DNA from: Arenicola marina
Lineage: Eukaryota > Annelida > Polychaeta > Arenicolidae
Length of the DNA stretch: 64,000 bases
Reading direction: 5' to 3'
Assembly (NCBI GenBank): GCA_964019135.1
Contig: OZ025257.1
Coordinates: 22,304,352 to 22,368,351 of the forward strand
Part shown: piece after piece, positions 20,964-31,905 of the stretch
Numbering within the stretch: position 1 is the stretch's first letter
How the letters are laid out: each line of letters opens with the position of its first letter
Translations under genes and position numbers: made by a program
Notes under the pieces: generated by a model
Told to the model about the DNA's origin: nothing
Database searches by the model: none
Seen by the model: the letters and a program-made list of their open reading frames with translations, nothing else

Positions 20964-21521
20964 CCGGCATCCGGCAGCCACACTGGTCTGAAGTCCACAT
21001 CGACAGGCGAAGATACAGTCTTAACATTAAATTGTGTATGAACTTCTGTGAAGTCAATTTTTAGTGGGATACCAGCAGTTGCGAACTCTTATTAATAGCC
21101 TAATGCCAACCCTTAACAATAGGGCTTTAGTCCAGACTAGATGGTCTAGACCAGTCTATACTAGATGGTTTAGACCCGTCTAGACTAGACCGTAACGGTT
21201 ATGATGTTGGATGACGTCACACCTAGGGAGACGCCCTGCCAGCTGTTGAGGTAATGCATACAAATTGATGTACTTAATGACAATGAACTAACTCTATAAA
21301 GGGCAGAGGTGAAGGCGCCTCTTATCACATTAGAGATGGAGACCTGTTCCAGTATTATCTGCTGTCGGTGACGACGACTGCTGGTTAATTACAGAGTTAC
21401 CTGGCTACAGACAGCCAGTTTATCGCGTCGGTATCTGTAGGTTTGTACAGCGCGGGAGGGAAAACGGGGTTACACCAATCAAATGTGTTCATCATCCAGA
21501 TCTCACCCAGAGTTTCTTCCG
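20964..21521 (+). other. SS18 3' UTR and downstream region
   Basis: An ATTAAA at 21026 is a candidate polyadenylation signal. The short imperfect repeat AGACTAGATGGTCTAGACC at about 21134-21190 is a palindromic cluster of CTAG motifs. No coding sequence recognised. Confidence 0.45.
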
Positions 21522-21777
21522 GGGCCGGCGCGACAGCTCAGTGGGCTAGAGCGCTCGCATTGAGTGCTCTGGTCACCTGAGAGCCTAACGGCACGTGGGT
21601 CGGTGGTTCGAGCCCTGCTGTGGCCATGTCTGTGTGGCCGCAGGATAAAGATCCCAAGTCGTTCTTCGTAAAGAGTAGGGGGTTACCCCCGGGGACATGG
21701 CTCCACTCTCCCTTCCTTCTCGCATTGACGCGATATGACCAAAAGTGGTTAAAGCGTCCTGAATAACCAACCAACCA
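21522..21777 (+). mobile_element. tRNA-derived SINE, family A copy 1
   Basis: The head has RNA polymerase III box A-like AGCTCAGTGGGCTAGAGCG and box B GGTTCGAGCCC. The body has GATCCCAAGTCGTTCTTCG and GGGGACATGGCTCCACTCTC; the tail is AACCAACCAACC. Closely related copies are at 31643, 38659 and 52788, and diverged ones at 56222 and 62145. Confidence 0.85.
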
Positions 21778-24120
21778 GAGTCTCTTCCTTAGCAACCGGT
21801 GACCATCGACGTGTTGATGGCGATTATACATGCGTTTTAGTATAGTGTGAAATGACCCATTGTCGTGTGGCTGTACCTTACACGCGTCGTCTTGGTAACC
21901 ACCTAGTTAGTCTCTGGTCGCTGATTCGCTAAGTCAAAAATTGGCGGTTGCATTTTAAAAGTCGCGGGCGCTGCTGCTGCTGCTGCTACATTGTAACGGC
22001 AATTCATAGCGTGCGTAGATCGTAAACCGATTGTACAGATAAAGTTCGCGATGTGCCCGTGCCTGGAATATCATTAGAGGTTCCAATGTCAGTCTAGTTT
22101 CACTTTGATGGTAGGCATAAAGCTCGGGATATATCTCTCGTCCCTTCAGCGTGTTTAGATGTCTTATACGGTAAGTAGTTAGTTTTTTAAGGATATATTC
22201 CCGGTCAAAGATTGTGTCTTGTCACGCGAGGGCCCAGCTATTCGAGGGACCACTGTGCTAACCAGCAGACGATTGTATAGACATATTTCTTACTTTACTG
22301 TAGCCTTCGTAGGCGTTAAAGCGTGATGAGGCACGTGTAATCCACGGTAAGGGCCATCGGATCTGACGAGGAACATGGCGCCATGCCACAGCATGTATTG
22401 TCAAAACAAACTTTACGCTTCACATGTAAACTGGACTTTAAAATATTTTCTGAGTCAGTTTGAGGTTACATTTCAAAAGCTGAGTATCCGATTTGGTATT
22501 TATAAGTTCGGTTTGTTATAAATCCGGGGTCAATTTTGTCAATCCTACTTCCATCAGTGGCCAAGGCTTGCAAATACCCAGTACTTTGTAGTAAGTCTGT
22601 GACCAAATGATTTTTGTTCTGACCACACATGCCTCGGCCGCCAATTTGTTTGTCAAATTTGAAGGCTCTGGAGTTTTTTCTTTTAATTATTAGGCTTTAA
22701 AAGCATGTGATCAGTGTTATATAACAACTCCTATATTTAAAATGAGTTGTTATTTTTTTTCTCCCTCAATTTCTATTGTCTGTGTTGTCTGAATTTCCAT
22801 ACAGACGGACTGAGTTTTTGATGTAGGGTACTTGTCTAAGTATAAAGCCAACGGCATGTACTAACACGGGTCGCCTTTACCTTGAGGATTGGTCACGTTG
22901 TCGCCAATGGCAACCGTTGCCATGACAGTCTACTGGAGTCATATGGACGCCATTATTCGGTCATCGTTGATGGAAGCCAAAAGAACGACACTCAACCACC
23001 TGGAGATATTTTGTAATATAAATGTCCAATAAACAAACTACACTGTAGCATTTGTGGCTATTTGTTCAGGTTCAAATACCGCAGAGGTTTTGGACTACAA
23101 CAATAGATCATATCGACAATAGAGCATATCCAGTTTGGCCAACAATATGTTGTTCACTTTTCATCGTGAAAACGAAAACTAAACAAATAATCAATTCAGT
23201 CACAATCCTGGTACATTTATTAATAAAACGTGAATGTACGTAAAGGCCTTCAGTGTGCGCCTATTGTTCAAGACCACATAAACCAGGTTTTCTCGGTTTC
23301 TACTAACCGTTCCAGATCGAGGGTTTGCCTGATATTTCACATTGGGGCCAGAATTAGCAATCGGAACCCACGAAAAACTACATGTTTACACGCAAATTCA
23401 CAAGGATCGACTTCAGTTGATCTATCTCATTCAATAGTTTTACACAATGATTCAATGCAGAGTTCCCCGCCCCATTTGGATCGCACTACAGACAAAACAC
23501 AGCCTACTATATACACAACGCAAAACGAACTCTACGGCACGTAATGCAGAAGCCATTGTTTGGGCACCAGGAAATATACAAAGAGAGACTACGCTGTATG
23601 ATATGTACTATATACAGAAGTTGTCGCTATCAAAGCGATATCTGACATGGATTACGCGGCCGAACAGGTTACATACGGTTAGCGGGATACCCAAGGGAGA
23701 CCAGGTGACCAGTACAACTACAAGTATGAGATCGGGCCATACAGCTGTTCTTCTCAAGTAATTAATTGATTAATTAAGTGTGTAGTCAATTCCGTTACTA
23801 ACCACCCATTGATTTATGCATTACGTAATATACGCATTGATTATTTTAATAATATTAGCAATGTTGACAATGGCAGCATTGATCAATTAATTAACATTAT
23901 CAATATTGACATTGGCAGCATTGAAACAATCATTAAATCATTATCACGTCCATGATAATGGGAAATAAAAAATCTTTGTGCTCCATGCCACTTCTGAGTG
24001 CATGATACGTAACATAGCTAACCTAGGTTCACTTTTAAAGTCTATAGAGACAACCTCCTACACCTTTATAATCTTTTATCTATAATACTTCTATGTAAAA
24101 ACGGTCCTTCTGTTTCCTAG
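21778..24120 (+). other. Region upstream of the unidentified plus-strand exon
   Basis: No exon I can identify. A (GCT)n run is at 21970-21986, and ATG 22920 opens a 36-codon frame. The stretch 23230-23760 has unusually few stops in two frames and a possible acceptor at 23313. Upstream exons of the gene ending at 24326 should lie here or further left. Confidence 0.4.
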
Positions 24121-24326
24121 AGCCATGGTATCGTCTACTGCAGCTTTGTGGATATGACCTCGGCACGATCCTAGCCAAGCTACACAACCACATTAAGGGA
24201 ACCGCCGGAGTGATCCAGAAGAGAATCGAATCCAGATCCGACGAGCACCTTTGGACGCCGGGAGGCCGCGTTCCATCCTTCCTCAGGTGTCTTCCCGAAC
24301 ACGACAAGTACGTGGGCATAAGTTAG
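24121..24326 (+). CDS. Terminal coding exon of an unidentified gene
   Basis: A strong acceptor CTTCTGTTTCCTAG precedes 24121. In the frame entered with two bases left over, 68 codons are open to TAG 24324-24326: PWYRLLQLCGYDLGTILAKL and onward to PEHDKYVGIS. Codon third positions are mostly C or G, like the SS18 exons and unlike the AT-rich surroundings, which supports real coding. I do not recognise the family. It looks soluble and amphipathic-helical, with no membrane segment. It ends 124 bp before the convergent CNEP1R1 stop. Confidence 0.6.
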
Positions 24327-24370
24327 GGGCTCCGCATCCAAAACATCTCCACCGACGTGGGAAGGAGAAC

Positions 24371-24438
24371 TTCCGGGAGACTTCCGGCACTGACGTCAAA
24401 TATGGCGTCACACATGACGTCATACATGACGTCACGGA
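24371..24438. promoter_or_regulatory. Two ETS-like and four phased CRE-like sites
   Basis: CTTCCGG occurs twice (about 24370 and 24381). Then TGACGTCA, TGGCGTCA, TGACGTCA and TGACGTCA start at 24391, 24403, 24415 and 24427, exactly 12 bp apart. CRE and ETS sites are typical of TATA-less promoters. Here they sit between two convergent gene ends, so the role is unclear; it may be a 12-bp microsatellite. Confidence 0.4.
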
Positions 24439-24449
24439 TCCTGCCACTG

Positions 24450-24485
24450 TCACGTGGGGCGAGGTTTCAAGATCAGTTTCCCGGT
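24450..24485 (-). CDS. CNEP1R1: CNEP1R1 coding exon 6 (C-terminus)
   Basis: Encodes TGKLILKPRPT then TGA, matching the conserved vertebrate end TGKLILKPRPHVQ. Acceptor GCACTTCAG precedes 24485 on the minus strand; phase 0. Confidence 0.9.
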   Translation of the reverse strand, partial: TGKLILKPRPT

Positions 24486-24910
24486 CTGAAGTGCAACCAT
24501 ATAAACGAAAGGCTTAGCCATATTTCTTTCAATGACTTTTTCATAAATTTCGATATTACATGTTGGGTATTTCAGGTCATTGTTGGGCACACGAAGGCTA
24601 AATGGAACCAAAAAATCTTCCGGTACCATGAAGTTGGAGGTGCCATGGTGCGAAAACACGACCTTTTGATCAGCAGCTCAGTCGGCTTACCAACTGAACT
24701 AGGGAGGCTTCCTCCATACAAATTTAGGCAACATACCGTAATGCTTGGCCATGAAGTGTCCTACACGTGCAAAGATAAGGGAATTTAAGGTGGAAAAATA
24801 AAGACGATATCATCAAACAAGGAGAATTATTGTTGCTTTAAGATTTCGCAACATGCATATATCTGCTACTTCCATTAATCTTTGGTTGACGCCATGGTAT
24901 AGATACTCAC

Positions 24911-24965
24911 GTCGTCACAGGACATGTTGTAATCTGCCAACACTTGGCGACATCTGGAGGAAATT
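24911..24965 (-). CDS. CNEP1R1: CNEP1R1 coding exon 5
   Basis: Encodes ISSRCRQVLADYNMSCDD, matching vertebrate IAARCRTVLAEYNMSCDD. 55 nt with donor GAC/GTGAGT. The first base completes an Ile split with exon 4. Confidence 0.93.
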
Positions 24966-25464
24966 CTAAGCAACTCCTTAAGGAATGTTATAAAGTTATA
25001 TTAAAGTGAATTTTAGACCAATTTACATTGGCAGAACAAAAGAGTCAAGACTTTACTTATTATTTCTATGATCAAATAACTTAAATGTGTATGATAGTGT
25101 AATATTAAATATTATACTTTATCTAGGTACATTAATAGCATTCCTGTCATGTTTCATGTCCATTACATTGAAACTACCAGTCGCATACTCCAATAGTTCA
25201 GATACCAGTACCATGCTCATAAATAAATGATACATCATAGGACCATGTCTGCAATGGCACTAGTTATATTTTTCTCATCATTTAACCATATTAAGCTTCA
25301 TGAGCGACTACTGTCTTATCACTTACTTATGGTCATAGCATTATAGAAACTGGCTTTAACTCTTTAAAAACTTTACTCTCGAAAACATAAGCGTGCCAGT
25401 CTAATAGCTATCACATATATACAGGACTGAATTTATAGTCACGCTGCGCCGTTTAAGAGGATAC

Positions 25465-25574
25465 ATAGAGGGCGCCACCACTCGTTTGTGGACACCAAAC
25501 AGGAAGAGGAAGAGAAGTGCCAGGCAGCTCAGGGCAAAGATGGGGTGATTCAGTAAGGAATCCGCGAAGCTAAC
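25465..25574 (-). CDS. CNEP1R1: CNEP1R1 coding exon 4 (second membrane segment)
   Basis: Encodes VSFADSLLNHPIFALSCLAL, then LFLFLFG and HKRVVAPS. The hydrophobic run is the second transmembrane helix, followed by the diagnostic HKRVVAPS. Acceptor TTCCAG before 25574; donor TCTAT/GTATCC. 110 nt, phase 2 at the end. Confidence 0.94.
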
Positions 25575-25813
25575 CTGGAACACAGCATAATATGTAATAA
25601 TATATAATAACAACACAGGCCATGTCAGAGAGTAAAACTTGTACATCATGTCAGACACCAAATGCTGATTGCTAGGCATATCCAAGATCAACAATGTATA
25701 AAAGGGTACTTTGTTCTCTTGACAAACCACATCCAATATATCATTATAATATCATACTATGTACCATGTCAACAGATAACTGCATGAAGATATGTACTGG
25801 TATGTTTAGTTAC

Positions 25814-25887
25814 CTTAGATGTCTCTGGGTCCCACAACCAACTCCAGGCTCCAACCGCTGTGCAAATCGATACCAATGCAAGACAAA
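25814..25887 (-). CDS. CNEP1R1: CNEP1R1 coding exon 3 (first membrane segment)
   Basis: Encodes CLALVSICTAVGAWSWLWDP then ETSK, equivalent to vertebrate [21 protein letters not shown]; this is the first transmembrane helix. Acceptor TTTTTTCCAG; donor AAG/GTAAC. 74 nt. Confidence 0.94.
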
Positions 25888-26358
25888 CTGGAAAAAATCC
25901 CAAAATGTATAACAGTTACAAGATGTTGGAGGGGAAATATCTGGTTGTTAGTTTGGTTTAGCTACGGGTACCCACTTTCTTTAGTTCAAAATCTGCCCAG
26001 TAGTAAGAATATTGCATATTGCAAAAGGGACATAAGGGTTGCACATATATTTAAAATATTACATGCAGGTAAGAATGGGCACAAAATATTCACATTCTAC
26101 ACTACTATTATATCTATAAGGAATAAAAGCAAAACATTCAATCCTACTGCGATCTGTATTACATGTATTTATATATTTCCTCTTATTTTATAATATAATC
26201 TTCCAGCTAAACAAAATGTTATATTATATTTTCTGTTCCTAATTGGTAAATAATATATGTGTAACACTGTTAGTTCTAACCGCGCTTTCTGTCACACATG
26301 TATTTAATATTTAATTCTTTAATAATAGCAGAAATCCAGTATCAACCAAAGAACTCAC

Positions 26359-26430
26359 TTCTCCACCGTCCAGTTACTGGCTGCAACTGAGCAATGACTT
26401 CTGTAAGACGCCGTTCAAACGCTTTTAAAT
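26359..26430 (-). CDS. CNEP1R1: CNEP1R1 coding exon 2
   Basis: Encodes [20 protein letters not shown] then RWR, matching vertebrate [27 protein letters not shown]1R1 (TMEM188, the animal Spo7) is the regulatory subunit of the nuclear-envelope phosphatase CTDNEP1, which dephosphorylates lipin and so controls phosphatidic acid and membrane synthesis. Acceptor ATCCTTTCAG; donor GAA/GTGAGT. The summed exons give 135 residues against 125 in human. Confidence 0.95.
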
Positions 26431-26470
26431 CTGAAAGGATAATGATTGTTTATGAATTTAATCACAGTAC

Positions 26471-26531
26471 CAGCAATTTCTCGCACTGTGCCTGAGATCT
26501 CGCAGGTTAAATCTTGCGATCTGTCAGCCAT
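26471..26531 (-). CDS. CNEP1R1: Probable CNEP1R1 coding exon 1
   Basis: ATG at 26529-26531 in an AACATGGC context opens MADRSQDLTCEISGTVREIA. A GT after 26471 (GCTG/GTACTG) gives phase 1, exactly what exon 2 needs to form Asp. The donor is weak and the N-terminus is not conserved, so an alternative start or donor is possible. Confidence 0.55.
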
Positions 26532-27599
26532 GTTTTCTCAATCTGTTCTGGAATTAGTTGTTGATGTTACATAATTTTGTATTTCTCATGACTAGATGGC
26601 AGTACAGGTCTTGTTTACTTATTGATAAAATTAATCAATTACTTACCATGCTTACAGACTTACACATTTAAGGGCTGTCAAGAATGGTAAAGGTGCGATA
26701 TTGGGGCTTGAAGCAGGTGCCTGTCACTCAGTTCCAGTGGGGGTTCGACATCTTGTGTGTTATGTATACGCAGTGGGGTACACCCCCCCACCCCCTCCAC
26801 TGATTTACTACACATGCCTTAGCCCCAAAAGACCCGAGGGACTTGCACGCCTGTCTCAAGGCCAAGGTGCTTGCAACTCCCTGAGATCTTTCTGGGGTAT
26901 ACATGCCTGTGCCTGCAGCGATTCTGATAGATAGGCCAGTGGGTAAGTTCCAGTGTCCCAGAGAATACATAGATAAAATTATTTAATGGCCTGCTTAAAG
27001 CACACAGCCCGCTAAATGCTTTGAGCACCCCTGCCTCCAACCCCCGCTCATGACCAGCCAATCAATCCGGCTGTGCGCTTCACATGCCCAACCCCAATCC
27101 CCACTACCATGTTCCTTCACCACCCCTATAAAGCGCCACCCCACCCACCTTAACCCATACAGTTGTTGTGGTAGCATGGCTGTTATGACCATACACCGTC
27201 CCAGAGCTCTTCAAAATTATAGGGCATTCGCACAATAATGAGACATTACTTGAAATGAAATATTGCGTAATCAGCTCACTATATACTTACAATACGTCAC
27301 TATGTCCCCTCACAGCTCAAAAAAGTCATTTGAAAACATTGCTCGACAAATGATGCAGGACATGTATCTATCATAATCGCTAGCCTTGGACGGCTGTGGA
27401 GTTGTGGAATTTAATGCTAAGAATAGTACGCTTATAGTTATCAACATCTAAGAAGGGCTGGTAGGTGGGTTATTCCTTGAAATTGGTAGAGGGGGAGGGG
27501 GAGAGGGTCTGATAAAATGCTAAGCAGATCTTAAAAATTATTTAAATCTTTTATCCACTGAGGTCAACACAAAGAATAAGCCAGCTTCACAGAAACTTA
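26532..27599. other. Upstream of CNEP1R1; no gene seen
   Basis: Should hold the CNEP1R1 promoter. It contains imperfectly repeated GGGCTTGAAGCAGG and CAAGGCCAAGGTGCTTGCA motifs (26703-26880) and a C-rich tract, but no recognisable coding sequence. Confidence 0.4.
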
Positions 27600-28105
27600 T
27601 ATTAATTATATTGGCTAATGAGAAGCCAACATGTTTCAGCCCATATTTTTTGCGAATTTTCCTTGATCACTCTGAAAATCACTGGCGTAAGGAAGCAATA
27701 CTAGACAGCAACACAATTTATTACTCCATTGATACCAAACACACTTTGGCAAACTTACTAAAGCACACATCATAAGATGACATAATTGCTATGGTGCTGA
27801 ACGTGCTCTGAACAATACATGCTCTATATTTGCACCAGCCATGCGCACCATAGCAACTATAGAGCCTTTCATTGTCTGTGATTTAGTCTATTTGCGACAA
27901 AGTGTCTACTGCCAATGGAGTGTCAGCATGGAGAAATATTGTTTGTGTCTTAAAAAAGGATAACATCACAGTACAAATGTAAGTTTAGTATCATTAAAAT
28001 GGTCTAGTGTTGCTTTCTCACGTCAGGGATTTTCAAAGCGATCACAGCAAATTCGTAGAAAATATGGGCCGAAACGTATATCTACTGCATTTATGACTTT
28101 GACTT
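27600..28105. mobile_element. Foldback inverted-repeat element, copy 1 (TA-flanked right end)
   Basis: Both halves are related in inverted orientation: AGCCCATATTTTTTGCGAATT on the left matches the complement of GTAGAAAATATGGGCCGAAAC on the right. The right end is TTTATGACTTTGACTT next to TA. The middle includes GTGTCAGCATGGAGAAATAT. The left end is eroded. It is the same family as 28414-28975 and has no ORF. Confidence 0.8.
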
Positions 28106-28137
28106 TAGTACTCTGAAGTTAGATCATGCCAAATGCA

Positions 28138-28203
28138 AGGCGAATTGGAATTCCAAATCGGCGACTTGGAATTCCAAGTCACCAACTTGGAATTACAATT
28201 CGC
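28138..28203. repeat. Imperfect palindrome with GGAATTCC cores
   Basis: GGCGAATTGGAATTCC on the left and its counterpart GGAATTACAATTCGCC on the right bracket CTTGGAATTCCAAG, so the whole 66 bp can fold on itself. It lies between the foldback element and the telomere-like tract. Confidence 0.7.
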
Positions 28204-28265
28204 CTAACCCTAACCAGAACCCTAACCCTGGCCCTAACCTATTCCTAACCTAACCCTAAACCTAA
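28204..28265 (+). repeat. Degenerate telomere-like CCCTAA repeat
   Basis: Repeated AACCCTAACC-type hexamers with point changes, equivalent to TTAGGG on the other strand. Only about 60 bp and interstitial, not a chromosome end. Confidence 0.8.
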
Positions 28266-28413
28266 CATATATGCGCTATTTATATAGTAACCCCATTCGC
28301 TGCACATGCACGTCAGCCGGACACTTTATCATGGCGGACAGATTATCATACCTACACCGGACCTGGTTACACAGTTACATACGAGATCGAAAAAGGCAAT
28401 TTAAGCCTAGCTA

Positions 28414-28975
28414 AAGTCAAAGTCATAAATACCGTAGACTCACGTTTTGGCCCATATTTTCCGCGAATTTGGCGCGATCGCTTTAAAAATCACTGACCTG
28501 ACAAAGCAACCCTGTGCAATTTTAATGATACCAAACTTAACTTACGTGCATACTGCAAGGTTATCCTTTTTTAAGACACAAACAATTCTTCTCCGTGCTG
28601 ACACTCTATTGGCACGAAACGCAGTTACGCAGTTTCTTAAACATACTAAAGCACACGTCATGAAATGATGTAGTTGCCATGGCGCTGAATGTGCTCTGAG
28701 CTATATTTGCACCTGCCACGCGCGCCATGGCAACAGCCTTTCATTGTCTGTGATTTAGTCTATTTGTGACAAAGTGTCTGCTGCCAATGGAGTGTCAGCA
28801 TGGAGAAATATTGTTTGTGTCTTAAAAAAGGATAAGCTCACAGTACACACGTAAGTTTGGTATCATTAAAATTGCACGGTGTTGCTTTGTCAGGTCAGTG
28901 ATTTTTAGAGCGATCGCGCCAAATTCGCGGAAAATATGGGCCGAAACGTGAGTCTACGGCATTTATGACTGACTT
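28414..28975. mobile_element. Foldback inverted-repeat element, copy 2 (TA target duplication)
   Basis: 562 bp, starts AAGTCAAAGTCATAAATAC and ends GCATTTATGACTGACTT, each next to TA. The inverted arms exceed 200 bp (GGCCCATATTTTCCGCGAAT on the left mirrors ATTCGCGGAAAATATGGGCC on the right). No ORF. The TA duplication suggests a mariner-type non-autonomous element. Confidence 0.88.
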
Positions 28976-29255
28976 TATATCACTGCAAAAAGTGGTCTAA
29001 ACGGCCTTTGTGATTGTGAGAATAGTCTCCTGCCCACCTTCTGTTTGTTCCATCCTGGATTTAAAGTCTGTAGAACGATAAAACGAAGCCAGTTCGTTTT
29101 TGCACCGATAACACACTTGATTTTGAAGTAAAATCGTCGCGAAAGTATCAACAGCCGCAGAGTGCTGAAGGTCAAGGCCGAATAGATTATTCTCCATCAA
29201 CTTTGATTTTCATTCACTAGGCGGCGCTACTCAAAATAGCCAGCTACTGCAGCCC

Positions 29256-29335
29256 ATTATTATTATTATTATTATTATTGGGTTTATATAGCGCCAAATC
29301 CGTGAATCCGTTCAAAGACGCTGTACATCGAAGTA
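29256..29335 (+). repeat. (ATT)n microsatellite with a conserved flank
   Basis: About eight ATT units followed by GGGTTTATATAGCGCCAAAT and TTCAAAGACGCTGTACAT. The same arrangement is a common dispersed 3' tail in invertebrate genomes. Confidence 0.65.
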
Positions 29336-29392
29336 AACCGGGTAATTTACAAAATATACCCGCTTATCCATAAACATGTTATAGGTAGCTCA

Positions 29393-29670
29393 CTGGGCTC
29401 GCGCTAGGATATTTTTTTCATTAGCCAATTTGACTAATTCCATGGAAAAACATTAGCCAAAATTAGCCAAATATATTGGTTATAAATCTCATAATTGGAG
29501 ATGAATGTAGTAGATCTACCATGTAATGTTGTTGAAAAAAACATGAATAAAAATGTGTTTGTAGTTGAAATTTTATATTCGCCATTTTGGCGAGTGTCCA
29601 GGAAGTTCTTATCGCCAAATCCCGAATTTTCTCGCCAAATGGCTATTGGCGAATGCTGACGCGAGCCCAG
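29393..29670. mobile_element. Short inverted-repeat element with GCTCA target duplication
   Basis: 278 bp, begins CTGGGCTCGCG and ends CGCGAGCCCAG, with GCTCA directly on both sides (29388-29392, 29671-29675). The inside has repeated TTAGCCAAATT-like motifs. No ORF. Confidence 0.7.
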
Positions 29671-29701
29671 GCTCACTGAAATAAGAAATACATGCATACC
29701 A

Positions 29702-30738
29702 CTAATAACCTTCAGTCTTACAATTGGCCTTGGGAACCTTCAATTTAATTTCTTCGTTGGATCTCAAGTTATAGCGGGCACAATTCGTTCTAATTATCAT
29801 TTCACTGATGTATTCAGGTGCCATATCATGCAATGCCTTGAAAACCATCATTAAGACTTTAAAATCAATTCGAAACCGCACTGGAAGCCAGTGAAGCTGT
29901 CTCAGAGCTGGCGTTATATGGTCAAACTTTTTAAGATTTAGTACCACCCTGGCTGCCGCGTTTGAACACACTGTAATTTCTTAATGAGACATGCAGGTAG
30001 GCCACTCATTAAACTATTGCAATAGTCAATTTTGCTAGTGATGAAGGCATGTACGACTGTATTCGCTGCCTCATTTGTGAGATATCTCCGTATGCTCTTA
30101 ATATTATAAAGCTGGAAGTAAGCTGTACAACACAGCTTAGATATGTGGTTTTCCATGTTTAAATTGTTGTCAAATATTACGCCTAAATTACGCACTGACG
30201 TTACTGGTAATATTTGTTTTTCACCAACTTGTACCCCCTGGATGGTAACCTTCTCTAGCTGCTGCTTACTACCGAGTATAAGAAACTCTGTCTTGCTATC
30301 ATTTAGTTTAAGTTTGTTTGATAACATCCACTGTCTCACATCGCTGATACACTCTTGGATTGTTATCAGTGCAGAGTCCTGATTAACTGAACCGTCGGGT
30401 CGGAATGCTAAGTACAGCTGATGGTCGTCGGCATAGCCATGAGCTGCTGGTAAATGTTGCCTGATAACTTGGAACAATGTTGCTGCATAGATCGTGAACA
30501 ACACTGGTCCGAGGCAGGACCCCTGGGGGACGCCGTACTTCAGTAGAAACTTATCTGAAGTTGTTCCAGATACTTGAATTTGCTGCGTGCGGTTATCTAA
30601 ATATGAGGCGAACCATCTAAGAGCCGCATCCGTAACCCCGGCCTCAAACTCCATTGTTTCCATCATGATGGTATGATCAATGGTGTCAAACGCTGCGCTG
30701 AGGTCCAGCATTAGCCCATAAGGGTAGTGTGGTGACAT
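29702..30738 (-). pseudogene. Non-LTR retrotransposon reverse transcriptase fragment (CR1/L2-like)
   Basis: Contains RT motifs LDLSAAFDTIDH (A), GVPQGSCLGPVLF (B) and YADDHQLY (C, catalytic pair intact), then VRNLGVIFD and LQLHWLPV-type C-terminal sequence. The frame changes near 29960, between LQCVQT and NAAARVVLNL. The endonuclease and RT start are missing on the right (5' truncation) and the frame also ends at 29702 short of the usual C-terminus. It is a dead copy. Confidence 0.88.
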
Positions 30739-31642
30739 AGGCGGCTAAAATCAGCGACGGCAGTGGGGACAGGGGCGGGGGTGATTAAGACATCAAGATG
30801 AATATACAATAAGACGCGGGTCGAGTCAGAATGAACAACCATATACGTTCAACCTCCATTTCTATACCGCTGTTGACCCAAACCCAATGCCAAATGGTGT
30901 ATTACATCATAACGTTCCCAACCACTGTTTGTCACTTGTTTTGTCGCACACGCTCCGTTGTATGCCAAAGCGGGCCGGGAGGCTGAAACAAAACATAGGG
31001 AAGGGCCCAGTACGAAAAGATGGCTACTCTAAGATCGCTTACATTGTGCAATGAAAAGGGGCATCTTATCTCGCTGAACCCCCTTCTCCCAGACCCCTCT
31101 AGAAAAAGAAACCATGAAAAATATGCATATTCATGCGCATATGACAATGTTAAAATATAGCCCAATAAATAGGGGGGCGGGGGGGTGTGTGCTTTATACA
31201 TTGCTGGGTTGGAAGGGCTCCGCGGTATCGACCTCCCCTTTTTAATTTAAAAATCTGCTCGGAAAAGGTATTTCACCTCTCAAATCCGCTCGGAAGGGTT
31301 TCCTTTTCCATTGAATAACTGCTCTATGTCGCCTCTCCAGGCAGACCCGCTCGGTATATGATTTATAGACGCAAATTTGTTACCCCCCTCCCCCCCCCTT
31401 GGTCATGGTTACATTCAGCTTATAAGAACTGCCCCCCATCTTGCGACCGGGAGTGGGGGTGGGGAAGAAGGGGGGTACTCGGAGAACCCGACTTTAATAG
31501 TGTATGTTTAAGTTCCTAAGAGGGGGGGGGGGGGTGCAACCCCCCCCCCCTTCCTATATCCGTCCCTGCATATGGATTGGCTGGTCTTTGCTAAGCAATG
31601 GGGACAATGGCTGTATATTATACAATCTCAACCCAATGATAA
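30739..31642. other. Repeat debris with G-run elements
   Basis: No gene. Poly-C/G tracts at 31383-31400, 31522-31532 and 31540-31552. Right after the last tract comes TATATCCGTCCCTGCAT, a likely transposon end related to those at 33100-33200 and 63590. Confidence 0.45.
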
Positions 31643-31905
31643 GGGGCCGGCGCGACAGCTCAGTGGGCTAGAGCGCTCGCATTGAGTCTCCTGTTCACCT
31701 GAGAGCCTAACGGCACATGGATCCGTGGTTCGAGCCCCGCTGTGGCCATGTCTGTGTAGTCGCAGGATAAAGACCCCATGTCTTTCTTTGCAATGAGTAG
31801 GGGGTTACCCCTCGGGGACATGGCTCCACTCTCCCTTCCTTCTCCCATTGACGCGATATGACCAAAATTGGTTAAAGCGTCTTGAATAACCAACCAACCG
31901 ACCAA
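31643..31905 (+). mobile_element. tRNA-derived SINE, family A copy 2
   Basis: Very similar to 21522-21777, with CGCGACAGCTCAGTGGGCTA, box B GGTTCGAGCCC, GACATGGCTCCACTCTCCC and AACCAACCAACC tail. Confidence 0.87.

Noticed and set aside
22920..23030. ATG 22920 as an upstream exon of the gene ending at 24326
   Set aside because: The frame is only 36 codons with no convincing donor in the needed phase.
28204..28265. Chromosome end
   Set aside because: The telomere-like tract is short, degenerate and flanked on both sides by ordinary sequence.
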